From positions 124,001-188,000 of the forward strand of contig NZ_RJJT01000008.1 of the NCBI RefSeq assembly GCF_003938655.1: DNA of 64,000 nucleotides, in the 5' to 3' direction. Within the stretch, counting starts at the first letter, position 1. Every line of letters starts with the position of its first letter. Below, piece by piece: positions 36,166-44,525 of the stretch. Made by a program: the position numbers and the translations under genes. The notes below the pieces were generated by a model. It made no database searches and was not told where the DNA came from. It saw only the letters and a list, made by a program, of their open reading frames with translations. Source of the stretch: Rhizobium pisi (GTDB lineage: Bacteria; Pseudomonadota; Alphaproteobacteria; Rhizobiales; Rhizobiaceae).

Positions 36166-36351
36166 TCAAGCCTCGGATTTCAGCTTGCCGCCGACCGCCC
36201 AGGAATCCTTGGCGATCTCTGTTATCAGGATTTCCAGCGATTCCGGCGGGCACGCCAGGGTTTCGACGGCGGCCCTGGTCGCTTCGCGGGCGAAGGCGCG
36301 CTTCTGATCGTCGGTGCGGCCGGGATGCATCTGCAGGTGAAGAATGGGCAT
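36166..36351 (-). CDS. 4-oxalocrotonate tautomerase-family protein
   Basis: The 61-residue protein begins MPILHLQMHPGRT, with the N-terminal catalytic Pro2 of the tautomerase superfamily, and has the usual subunit length. AAGGAG lies eight bases before ATG 36351. It is divergent from a LysR gene, which may regulate it. The substrate is unknown. Confidence 0.85.
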   Translation of the reverse strand: MPILHLQMHPGRTDDQKRAFAREATRAAVETLACPPESLEILITEIAKDSWAVGGKLKSEA

Positions 36352-36476
36352 GTTTTCTCCTTGGTCACGTTGGCAATGCCCGTCGCCTTGGCGCGGGCAT
36401 GACGACTATGTTGTAAATGTTCAGGTTGATAAATAAGCTGTGGGTTTCGTCATTCGAAACCTACAGGTAGGTAATC

Positions 36477-37361
36477 ATGGACAAGCTGGCTGGCATGGCG
36501 ATGTTCGTCAGGGTCATCGACAATGGTAGTTTCGCGGCGGCCGCAGAGATCGCGCAGGTATCGCCGGCCATGGTTGCCAAGCACATCAAGACGATCGAGA
36601 CCCGGCTCGGGGCGAAGCTGATCCATCGCACGACGCGACGCCATCAGCTGACAGAGGTCGGCCAGCTCTATTACGAGCGCTGCAAGCGCGCGCTTTCCGA
36701 AGTGGCGCTGGCCGAAGCGTCGGCGAGCGAACTGCAGTCAGCGCCCCGCGGCCGCCTTCGACTGGTGGCACCCGTCAGCTTCGGGACGCAAGTCCTGGTG
36801 CCAGCGCTGATCGATTATCAGAACGCCTATCCCGACGTCAGCATCGAGCTATCGCTCGACAACAATGTCCATGACCTGGTCGGCGAGGGGTTCGAGCTCG
36901 GTATCCATATCGGCCCGCTCTCGGACAGCAGCCTCGTCGCCCGCGCGCTCACACCCTATCGGCGCATTCTCGCTGCCTCGCAGGACTATCTTGCCCGCCA
37001 TGGCCGGCCTGCCTCGCCGGAGGCTCTGACGAACCATCTCTGCCTCGGCCACTCCTATTGGCGCATGCAGGATCGCTGGCACCTGGTCGGACAGGGTGGC
37101 GAAATGCGTGATGTGTTGATTTCCGGAAAATTCTCGACAAACCAGGGGGCGGCGCTCCGCATGGCAGCACTCAGCGGCGCCGGAATTGTACTTCAGCCGG
37201 AACTGCTGCTCGCCGCCGATATCGCCGACGGACGGCTTGAGCAGGTGCTGCCGGAATGGTCTTACAAACCTGTACCGATGCACCTCATCTATGCGCCGAA
37301 CCGGCGGCCGACAGCCATGTTGCGGACGATGATAGATTTCCTGGTGGAACGGTTTGGTTAA
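36477..37361 (+). CDS. LysR-family transcriptional regulator
   Basis: The 294-residue protein has the LysR N-terminal HTH (about 3-60; MFVRVIDNGSFAAAAE, VSPAMVAKHIKTIE, LIHRTTRR) and a substrate-binding domain. It is of the CrgA-like group. It is divergent from the tautomerase gene across 125 bases, so that gene is its most likely target. Confidence 0.92.
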   Translation: MDKLAGMAMFVRVIDNGSFAAAAEIAQVSPAMVAKHIKTIETRLGAKLIHRTTRRHQLTEVGQLYYERCKRALSEVALAEASASELQSAPRGRLRLVAPVSFGTQVLVPALIDYQNAYPDVSIELSLDNNVHDLVGEGFELGIHIGPLSDSSLVARALTPYRRILAASQDYLARHGRPASPEALTNHLCLGHSYWRMQDRWHLVGQGGEMRDVLISGKFSTNQGAALRMAALSGAGIVLQPELLLAADIADGRLEQVLPEWSYKPVPMHLIYAPNRRPTAMLRTMIDFLVERFG

Positions 37362-37449
37362 CGCGCTCGGTGGAGACCGACATCGCTGTACGGTTTGGAA
37401 CTCGCCCCCACCTCCGGTCTGATCCCGCGGCGGCTAGGCAGGCGGTCAA

Positions 37450-38325
37450 CTAGCGCCGCGCCGGCGGTTTCGTGGCGGCTCGCCGCTGCAGGGCGAAACG
37501 CGCCGCCGAGCAGTTGACGTCGGGAACGAGATCGTAGGTCTGCTGGTAGAGGCTCTGCGCCAGCGTATTGTTGCCGCGATTTTCCGAGGCGAGGGCTGCG
37601 AGCGCCGTGCGCTTGTAGGCCTCGATGATGGGCTCGGCGGCCTTTGCCAGCGCCGCGTCGTCAGAGGGTTCGGCCGACAAAGAAAGAGCGGCATAGGTTG
37701 CCTCGCCATCCCTGCCGACACGGCCGCCGACGGCGCCGTTGAAGCTCGCTTCCGAAACCTGGCGCATGTGCCTGGCGTTCTTGATGCATGTCGGGATGCG
37801 GGCGGCTTCCGCATTGATGCGCTCCGCCGTCGGACCGCTGTCGGAGCTGCTACCACCGGAGAGGATCACGTAGCCGATGATGCCGACGATGGCGAGGTAT
37901 GCCACGCCCATGCCGGCGAGGAAGGCAGGCTGCTTGAGCAGCGACTTCTTCGGCTTGTCGTCAGTGGTCTTGGAAGCCTCCTTCTTCGGCGCCTCCTTGG
38001 CGGCTGCCTTGACGACGAACTGGAATTCGACGTCCTTGCCGAGGCGGAAGCTATCGCCCGCCTTCAGTGAGGCCGTCTGCAACAGTGCTTCGCCGCGCAG
38101 CACGATCGGGTTCAGCCCCATGCGGCGGATGATGAAGCCGCCGTCGCTCTGCTTTTCGATGCGCGCATGGATCGGCGCCAGGAAGGGATCGTCGACGACG
38201 ATATCGGCATTTGCCGCCCGCCCGATCGACATTTCGGGCCGGTCGAGCACATGGCTGCGGCTCTGGCCGCCGGGACCGGTCTGCAAAAGGCTTGGTTTGT
38301 TTCCGCGAAAGAAGGAAAAGGCCAT
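37450..38325 (-). CDS. Membrane-anchored FHA-domain protein
   Basis: The 291-residue protein has a cytoplasmic FHA domain (about 25-105): SIGRAANADIVVDDP, IHARI and GLNPIVLRGE. A Lys-rich stretch is followed by one membrane helix (about 133-155) and a periplasmic domain (about 165-291) of unknown type. It is the last gene of the tad-like operon, two bases after tadC. FHA domains bind phosphothreonine, so phosphorylation probably tunes pilus or secretion assembly. Confidence 0.85.
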   Translation of the reverse strand: MAFSFFRGNKPSLLQTGPGGQSRSHVLDRPEMSIGRAANADIVVDDPFLAPIHARIEKQSDGGFIIRRMGLNPIVLRGEALLQTASLKAGDSFRLGKDVEFQFVVKAAAKEAPKKEASKTTDDKPKKSLLKQPAFLAGMGVAYLAIVGIIGYVILSGGSSSDSGPTAERINAEAARIPTCIKNARHMRQVSEASFNGAVGGRVGRDGEATYAALSLSAEPSDDAALAKAAEPIIEAYKRTALAALASENRGNNTLAQSLYQQTYDLVPDVNCSAARFALQRRAATKPPARR

Positions 38326-38327
38326 GA

Positions 38328-39233
38328 TCAGAACATCCCACTCGACATCATCTCGACAATTGCCGGCGCCAGGACCAGAAGAAGGATCGATACGACGATC
38401 ATCATCGCCGGCATGACGATCTTGGCTTTCAGCTTTTCACTGGCCCTGTCGGCCTTCTCCCAGCGGCGGAAGCGCAGGTCGCGCGCATGTTCGCGCAGCA
38501 GTTCCACGCGGTTGCTGCCCTCGACTTCGCCCTGGATGACGGCGCGGATGACGCGCACGACCTCCTCAGCGGTCATGCGGCGCTCCAGCCGTTGCAGCGC
38601 CTCGATCATGCCGGTGCCGAGCGCCACATCCTTCAGCGTCTGTTCGATCTCCTCGCTCATGACGGTGCCGGGTGCTGCCTCGGCATAAAGCCTCAGGCTT
38701 TCCGGCAGGGTGGCCTGCGCCTGCTGCGTCATGACGACGAGATCGAGAAAGTAAGGAAATTCGCGCGAGATGCGCTCCTTGCGATCCTGCGCCTTGTCGT
38801 CGGCGACGACCCAGAAATAGATGGCGGGGACAAGGCCGAGTATCAGGCCTGCCACCAGCCCGCCGATCACGCTGCCGCTGGCGATGCCGAACAGCAAGCC
38901 GAGAACAACGAAGCCGAACAGGCTCAGAACGACGAGAAGCGCGATATATTCCCGCCCGGTCACGCCGCCGAAGGGCCGGCCGCCATAGATCAGCTTCTGC
39001 TCGAGCTGCGCGCCGTAATCGGCCAGAAGCGGCTCGAAATGCTTCAGCACGAATTCGACCGGCGTGCGCATGCCGATGCTGTCGACGATATTCGGCGGCG
39101 GACCGTCGCCGCCATGGGACCGGCGCACGACCTGGATGCTGCCGAGCAGATCGCCGATCCACCAGACGAAGAGCGCCGCCGTGATGCCGGCAAGGACGAT
39201 GACGATCGGGCCAAGAGGTATATGCGACATCAT
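38328..39233 (-). CDS. tadC: TadC-like inner-membrane platform protein
   Basis: The 301-residue protein has a T2SSF/GspF domain (FPYFLDLVVMTQQAQATLPESL; GTGMIEALQRLERRMTAEEV) and membrane helices at about 10-30, 100-145 and the C-terminus. With TadB it forms the platform that the ATPase works on. Its ATG overlaps the tadB stop. Confidence 0.9.
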   Translation of the reverse strand: MMSHIPLGPIVIVLAGITAALFVWWIGDLLGSIQVVRRSHGGDGPPPNIVDSIGMRTPVEFVLKHFEPLLADYGAQLEQKLIYGGRPFGGVTGREYIALLVVLSLFGFVVLGLLFGIASGSVIGGLVAGLILGLVPAIYFWVVADDKAQDRKERISREFPYFLDLVVMTQQAQATLPESLRLYAEAAPGTVMSEEIEQTLKDVALGTGMIEALQRLERRMTAEEVVRVIRAVIQGEVEGSNRVELLREHARDLRFRRWEKADRASEKLKAKIVMPAMMIVVSILLLVLAPAIVEMMSSGMF

Positions 39234-40093
39234 ACCGACACCTTCATCATCGCGCGCATCCAGAAGAAGCCTGTGGCATAGAGAATGGCGCCGACGATGG
39301 CGATGACGATGCCGATCGCGTTGCCGAACACCTTGTCGATCAGCTCAGGCTGGCCGAAGAAGATCATCAGGATCATGAAGAGTGCGCCACCATTGACGAC
39401 GCGGAAGTTCATGCGCGCCTGCGACGAGGAGGTCGTGATCTTCTGATCGAGCTTCCAGATTTCCTTGAAGGATTTCGACATTTCCGTCAGCGGTTCCGAG
39501 ATATCGCCGCCCTGGCGGGCAAAGAGGCCAAGTGCCGCATCGACCATCTTGAAATGCAGGCTCGGCACGTTGCGGCCGTGGCGGTCGAGCGCCTCAACCA
39601 GACCGATGCCGAGCTTCTGTTCGCGGGCGATGCGCTCGAATTCGCGCGAGGCCGGCATCTGGCCGGTATCGGCGACCGCATTGACGGCGATGGCGAGCGG
39701 CTTGCCGGTGCGCACCGCCGAGACGATCTGATCGACGGCATAGGGAAGCTGCGATTCGATCTGCAGCCAGCGGCGCTGCAGGAAATAACGGATCACGCCC
39801 TTGGGCAGGAAGAAGGCGACCGGGATCGCGACGACGATGCCGAAGATCGGCCCGAAGATCAGCGAGACCACTGTGAAAACGACGACCGCCGTGATGATGT
39901 AGGCGAGGATCATCGTATAGGGCGGAACGGCGTCGCGCCCAAAGACCTGTGCCGCCTCGCTGGCGAGTGCGATGTCGCGCTCGGTCGCGCGCAGCAGCGG
40001 CGCCGGCCAGCGCACCGGCGCGCCCCAGACCAGCAGCCCCGCCGTTATTGCGCCGAGGGCAACCGCAAAAATCTGCAGAATGCTGATATTCAT
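39230..40093 (-). CDS. tadB: TadB-like inner-membrane platform protein
   Basis: The 287-residue protein has N-terminal helices, a T2SSF domain (QLPYAVDQIVSAVRTGKPLAIAV; EQKLGIGLVEALDRHGRNV) and two C-terminal helices. ATG 40093 with GAGGGG before it is preferred over longer forms that run into the ATPase gene. It lies ten bases after the tadA-like gene. Confidence 0.9.
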   Translation of the reverse strand: MNISILQIFAVALGAITAGLLVWGAPVRWPAPLLRATERDIALASEAAQVFGRDAVPPYTMILAYIITAVVVFTVVSLIFGPIFGIVVAIPVAFFLPKGVIRYFLQRRWLQIESQLPYAVDQIVSAVRTGKPLAIAVNAVADTGQMPASREFERIAREQKLGIGLVEALDRHGRNVPSLHFKMVDAALGLFARQGGDISEPLTEMSKSFKEIWKLDQKITTSSSQARMNFRVVNGGALFMILMIFFGQPELIDKVFGNAIGIVIAIVGAILYATGFFWMRAMMKVSV

Positions 40094-40103
40094 GGTTTTC
40101 CCC

Positions 40104-42002
40104 TCAGACGAACATGTCAAGTTTTTCGATTTCGCCGTCGTCGTTGAACTCGACGAGTTCGGCGACGAAGCTCGGCAGGTAACCGGTGAAGGCATGCACG
40201 GCCTGCCCGCCGGCGCGGCCGACGAGATTGAAGATCGGCTCGACGATGATGAGGCCGGTGTCGGGGTCGATGCCGATCACCTCCGATATCTCGGTGACGG
40301 CACGCCGGCCGTTCGCCAGGCGGTTCAGCTGCACGACGAGCTCGACGGCAGCAACGATCTGCTGGCGGATCGCCATGACCGGCAGCGAGCTCTGGCCCTG
40401 CAGCACCATCACCTCCAGGCGGGTCATCATGTCCTGCGGCGTATTGGCATGCGCCGTCGTCATCGAACCGGCATGGCCTGTGTTCATCGCCTGCAGCATG
40501 TCGATCGCCTCGGCGCCGCGGCACTCACCGACGATGATGCGGTCAGGGCGCATGCGCAACGCGTTGCGCACGAGGTCGCGGATGGTGACGCTGGTTTCGG
40601 ACTCCGCCGTCTTCGGCCGCGATTGCAGGTAGACGACATGAATGCCGTCGAGCTGGAGTTCGGACGTGTCTTCGACAGCGACGACGCGTTCGCCCACAGG
40701 GATGAACTGCGACAGGCTGTTCAGCAGCGTCGTTTTGCCGGAGCCGGTGCCGCCTGAGACGACGATGTTCTTGCGGGCGCGGACGGCGGCTTCGAGGAAG
40801 GCGCGCATCGGCTCGCTGAGTGCGCCGGCAGTCACCAGCTTGCTGATATCGAGCCGCGACTTACCGCCGAATTTGCGGATGGTGAGGCAGGCGCCCTTAA
40901 CCGCAAGCGGCGGAATGACGGCGTTGACGCGCGAACCATCCGGCATGCGGAAGTCGGCCATCGCCTCGCTCTCGTTGATCGAGCGGTTGGAATCGACGGC
41001 GATGCGCTCGATCACCTTCATCAGCTGCCGCTCATTGGCGAAGGCGAAGGGATAGCGTTCCAGCAGGCCGAATTTTTCGACGTAGATCTCATCATAGCGC
41101 GTCACCATGATTTCCGAGATGACGTCGAGATCCATCAGCTCGGAAATCGTACCCCAGCGATACATCAGCTCCTCGATATTGGAGCGCAGGTGCATATGGG
41201 CGATCTCGTAGCGGTCGCCGGCGTTGAAAAGGGCCTGCCTGGCCTGGAAGGCGGCACTGAAACGGGTGTCGAGCTGGGCGAAATCCGAGCGGGTGGATTC
41301 GAAGTTCAACTTGAGTTGCAAGGCTGAAATCAAAGCCTTGCCGACATCGAAGAGGCGGCGATTGTCCTGGTCCTCGCGCGCGAGGCTTGCGGTATTCGAC
41401 GAGGCGTCCCGCCGCCCGGTGCGGGCGATGCGTTTTGCCAGCCATCGATAGACGGCGTTCTTGATGACGAGGATGACGAGATCCTGGGGTGCTGCATCAA
41501 GCGCCTCCTTGATGAACATGTCGAGACGCTCGCGGATACGGGTTCGCGTCTCCTCGCGGCCGAAATCGGAGGACTTCACCAGCCGGTCATATTGCGTGTC
41601 CTTCAGCAGGCGCTCGTGGATTCCCATCTGCAAGGCGAGCACCCGCTCCTGATCGGGAAACTGCGTGACCACTTCGGGGGCTGCCGCCGGTTCCACCAGC
41701 TCGATCGTGACGTTCGGCACCCAGATCGACATGCCGGCCGATACCGCAACCGGCGTGCCGGCCCGAAGCGGCTGGTCGTCGACGCGCGTCGGGTTGCGGC
41801 CGTGATGCTGCACCGACCAGCCTTGTCCCGACTTCCGCAGCACGAATTGCGGCGAGGAGACATGGCTGCCGCGCAGACGCACGACGCCGGCGCCAGCCGG
41901 CAGCGTCAACGTGCTGCTTTCGCCGACGAAATAGGTCTCATTCGCCGAAAGCGGGATCACTTCCCGGCCGCTGCCGTCCTCATAGGAAATCTTCAACAGC
42001 AT
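40104..42002 (-). CDS. TadA/CpaF-family ATPase with N-terminal FHA domain
   Basis: The 632-residue protein fuses an FHA-like domain (about 20-102; GRNPTRVDDQPLRAG) to a long spacer and a secretion ATPase. The ATPase has Walker A GGTGSGKT at 417-424, an Asp/His box and GECRGAEAIDMLQAMNTGH. Ordinary TadA proteins are about 420-480 residues and lack FHA. The added domain could bind a phosphorylated partner and switch the motor. It lies between cpaB and tadB. Confidence 0.88.
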   Translation of the reverse strand: MLLKISYEDGSGREVIPLSANETYFVGESSTLTLPAGAGVVRLRGSHVSSPQFVLRKSGQGWSVQHHGRNPTRVDDQPLRAGTPVAVSAGMSIWVPNVTIELVEPAAAPEVVTQFPDQERVLALQMGIHERLLKDTQYDRLVKSSDFGREETRTRIRERLDMFIKEALDAAPQDLVILVIKNAVYRWLAKRIARTGRRDASSNTASLAREDQDNRRLFDVGKALISALQLKLNFESTRSDFAQLDTRFSAAFQARQALFNAGDRYEIAHMHLRSNIEELMYRWGTISELMDLDVISEIMVTRYDEIYVEKFGLLERYPFAFANERQLMKVIERIAVDSNRSINESEAMADFRMPDGSRVNAVIPPLAVKGACLTIRKFGGKSRLDISKLVTAGALSEPMRAFLEAAVRARKNIVVSGGTGSGKTTLLNSLSQFIPVGERVVAVEDTSELQLDGIHVVYLQSRPKTAESETSVTIRDLVRNALRMRPDRIIVGECRGAEAIDMLQAMNTGHAGSMTTAHANTPQDMMTRLEVMVLQGQSSLPVMAIRQQIVAAVELVVQLNRLANGRRAVTEISEVIGIDPDTGLIIVEPIFNLVGRAGGQAVHAFTGYLPSFVAELVEFNDDGEIEKLDMFV

Positions 42003-42022
42003 GGCTCACTCCCCCGCGACGG

Positions 42023-42958
42023 TCACATGCGCGTCCAGTTGATGCTCGGCAGTTCCTCGACACTGTTATCTGTCGGATTGCGCAGCACGAGGTTGAGGCT
42101 GCCGTTCGACTGACCAAGGGCGAAGATCAGCATTTCGGCTTCCGACGGCGTCACCTCGACAGTCACGTTGTTGTAAGTGCTATTGGCCTTGGTGACGGCG
42201 CCTTCGGCAGTCGTCGCCGCGCCAACGGCCAGAACCTTGACGTTCTGCAGGAAGGTGCGGGTGACGACGCGGGTGCGTGAGCTGATGCCGAGTTTATAGT
42301 CCTGCGCCTGCTTGCGGTAGGCGTTGACGTCATTCTCGTCGGCGCCGGGATATTGGGTGAGATAGTTCTTCAGCATCTGCTCGACCGGCGACGACGGCTG
42401 CGCCGGAGCCGCCGGCTGCGCGGTCGCGGCAGGCTGGCCCGGAACGGCGGGCGCCTGGCCGGGAGCTCCCGGCTGGGTCGCGGCGGCCGGCGCCACGGGC
42501 TCGACCGGTTCGTCCACAGTGCCGAGGATATCGACATAGCTGCCGGGCTCGACGAAGTGGCCAACGGCCGCGGTCGCGTTGACGGGAAGGGTAAGTGCGC
42601 GCTTGCCGGGTGCGATCATCGTCGTCAGGCGTCCGCCGTCGGTATCGTCGAAATACTGGAAGAGCAGCACCGAGCCGGCCGGAATGTCGGCCGCCGCCGT
42701 CCTGTCCTTCAGCCACTCCCTGTAGGCGCTGGCGGCGGGAACCGCGAGCTTGGCCAGCGGCCCGAAGCTTTCCGGCAGCATGACCGGTTCGGCGAGCATG
42801 TCAGGCGTAATCGCTTGGCCTCTCGTGACCTTCCGGTCTGGCTGGAGGCGCATGAAGGCATAGGCCACCTGCTCGTTCTTGACGCTCTCCGTCCAGAAGT
42901 ACAGCAGAACGCCCGTGATGAGCCCGACGATGACAGCCGCGATGAGCTTCCAGTTCAT
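42023..42958 (-). CDS. cpaB: CpaB/RcpC-like pilus assembly protein
   Basis: The 311-residue protein has one N-terminal membrane helix (about 4-22), a SAF-type domain (about 40-150; DRKVTRGQAITPDMLAEPV, KRALTLPVNATAAVGHFV) and a Pro/Ala-rich insert (about 165-200). CpaB normally links the pilus to the outer-membrane secretin, yet no secretin gene is in this cluster. ATG 42958 starts the membrane helix, overlapping the previous stop by four bases. Confidence 0.85.
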   Translation of the reverse strand: MNWKLIAAVIVGLITGVLLYFWTESVKNEQVAYAFMRLQPDRKVTRGQAITPDMLAEPVMLPESFGPLAKLAVPAASAYREWLKDRTAAADIPAGSVLLFQYFDDTDGGRLTTMIAPGKRALTLPVNATAAVGHFVEPGSYVDILGTVDEPVEPVAPAAATQPGAPGQAPAVPGQPAATAQPAAPAQPSSPVEQMLKNYLTQYPGADENDVNAYRKQAQDYKLGISSRTRVVTRTFLQNVKVLAVGAATTAEGAVTKANSTYNNVTVEVTPSEAEMLIFALGQSNGSLNLVLRNPTDNSVEELPSINWTRM

Positions 42959-43884
42959 GGTGTTGTTCCTTCGAAGAAGGGTTGCCTGATTTGAATGACC
43001 TCGACGGTCCTGCCGTCGCTTTTGCTGCTGGTGTAGAGAACATTCGCCTCGACGCTGCCGCGCCGGCCATAGAGGGCGGTGACCCCGCCGCGTTGTGCTG
43101 GTGGGGTCTCGATGGTGAAGCCGTCGCGGGCAAGAAGATCGGCGCGCGCATCGGACCACCGGGAAGCAGACAGCGTGCCTTTGGAGACGACCGTGCGCGA
43201 CATATGGCCCTTGTCGTGGTCGCCGATATCGCTCAGCACCTCGACACCGGCCGGCGGACGCAGCGACGGTGGCAGCTTGCTGACATCGGCGGGGGCCGCA
43301 AAGGCCGGCAGCGTCGCGGCGACGTCGTCGAAACGGGTCATCAGCACCTCGGTCATCGGCGCATCGGCGGGACGGCGGATCAGGATCGACACGCCGGGGA
43401 TGGGCGCCCGTGCCGAAGGGTTCGCCGGGTCCTGCCGGCGGAGATACTCAAGCGCGGCCTCGCCGTCCCCGTCGAAGAAACGCACGACCACGGCGAGATC
43501 GTAGCGGATGCGGCTCGTCTTCGGGACGATCAGCATATTGGCGGCGATGACGGCGGTCAGTTCTTCCTTATCGTTGCTTTTCGGCAGGGCAGGTCGGGTG
43601 TTGGCAGCCAGCATGCGCAGCCATTCGTCGGTGATATCGGAGATGCTGCGATCGCTCTGGTATGGTGTAAACTCCAGCGGCTGACCATTGATGACGAGGT
43701 CACGCGGCGAGCGTTCCGGCGCACCGAGGATACCGGCCAGCATCGAATTCAGCGTCGCCCTAAGATCCTTGTAGACTTCCGCGCGGCTCGGCGTGGTGAT
43801 GATCGCGGCTGCGAACCAGACAACCAAAATCAAGCCGATGAGATGGCTAGCGAGGCGGAAGGAAATGCGCGCGCCCTGTCTCAT
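42955..43884 (-). CDS. Unknown exported protein of the tad-like operon
   Basis: The 309-residue protein has one N-terminal membrane helix or signal (about 12-33) and a mostly soluble periplasmic part with no domain I recognise. It is tied into the operon by ATGA overlap with cpaB. It sits where a periplasmic assembly factor or secretin-replacing component might be expected, but nothing in the sequence proves that. Confidence 0.6.
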   Translation of the reverse strand: MRQGARISFRLASHLIGLILVVWFAAAIITTPSRAEVYKDLRATLNSMLAGILGAPERSPRDLVINGQPLEFTPYQSDRSISDITDEWLRMLAANTRPALPKSNDKEELTAVIAANMLIVPKTSRIRYDLAVVVRFFDGDGEAALEYLRRQDPANPSARAPIPGVSILIRRPADAPMTEVLMTRFDDVAATLPAFAAPADVSKLPPSLRPPAGVEVLSDIGDHDKGHMSRTVVSKGTLSASRWSDARADLLARDGFTIETPPAQRGGVTALYGRRGSVEANVLYTSSKSDGRTVEVIQIRQPFFEGTTP

Positions 43885-43885
43885 C

Positions 43886-44503
43886 TTATTTCGCTCCCGG
43901 AAAAACGCCGTCGAAGAGATCGCCGGAATCGCTGGCCACGTCGCGGATTTCCCGGCGCAGCGTCGGATCGTAGCCACGGCGCGTGGTATCGTTGTTGTGG
44001 GAGGCAAAGAGCGTCGAGTCGTCCACCGTGAACGCATCCTTCCAGCGGATGCTTCTGATCGTATCGAGATCGTCGGAATCCCTGAACTTGTAGATGCGGT
44101 CGGCCGTCGCGGTGACGAGCTGCGGCTTTTCATTGGCGAGGTCGCCGACGATATCGCCGAAATCGCGACCGTCGCTCTTGATGGTATTCTGCACGTCGTC
44201 CCAGACAAAGGTGCGCTGGGGGTCACCATCGCCTTCATGCGACGGCGTGCGCGAGCAGTTCATCGCGTCCCCTCCTGGCAGTGCCGGCAACGCCGGGATC
44301 GGGAAGACGTTCGAGAAGTCGGAGGTGCAGTTCAGCCCATTCGCCTCGGCGAAGGCGGCGTTGCGCATGGCAAGCATGGTTCCCACCTTCTTGGTTGAAA
44401 TCCTGTTCGCGTGAATGACGAAAATCACGATCAGCAGGATGATCGGAGCGGCGAGCACGAATTCGATCGAGGCGAGACCGCGCCTGTCGCGATGCAGCCT
44501 CAT
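43886..44503 (-). CDS. TadE-like minor pilin
   Basis: The 205-residue protein starts MRLHRDRRGLASIEFVLAAP, the TadE/F pattern of short basic leader, RRG, a Glu at +5 and a hydrophobic helix (residues about 9-30), and is followed by a periplasmic domain. ATG 44503 starts this leader. It should be processed by the CpaA-like peptidase of the same operon and forms part of a pseudopilus. Confidence 0.85.
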   Translation of the reverse strand: MRLHRDRRGLASIEFVLAAPIILLIVIFVIHANRISTKKVGTMLAMRNAAFAEANGLNCTSDFSNVFPIPALPALPGGDAMNCSRTPSHEGDGDPQRTFVWDDVQNTIKSDGRDFGDIVGDLANEKPQLVTATADRIYKFRDSDDLDTIRSIRWKDAFTVDDSTLFASHNNDTTRRGYDPTLRREIRDVASDSGDLFDGVFPGAK

Positions 44504-44525
44504 CAAGAGGCCGCCGCCCGTGTGC

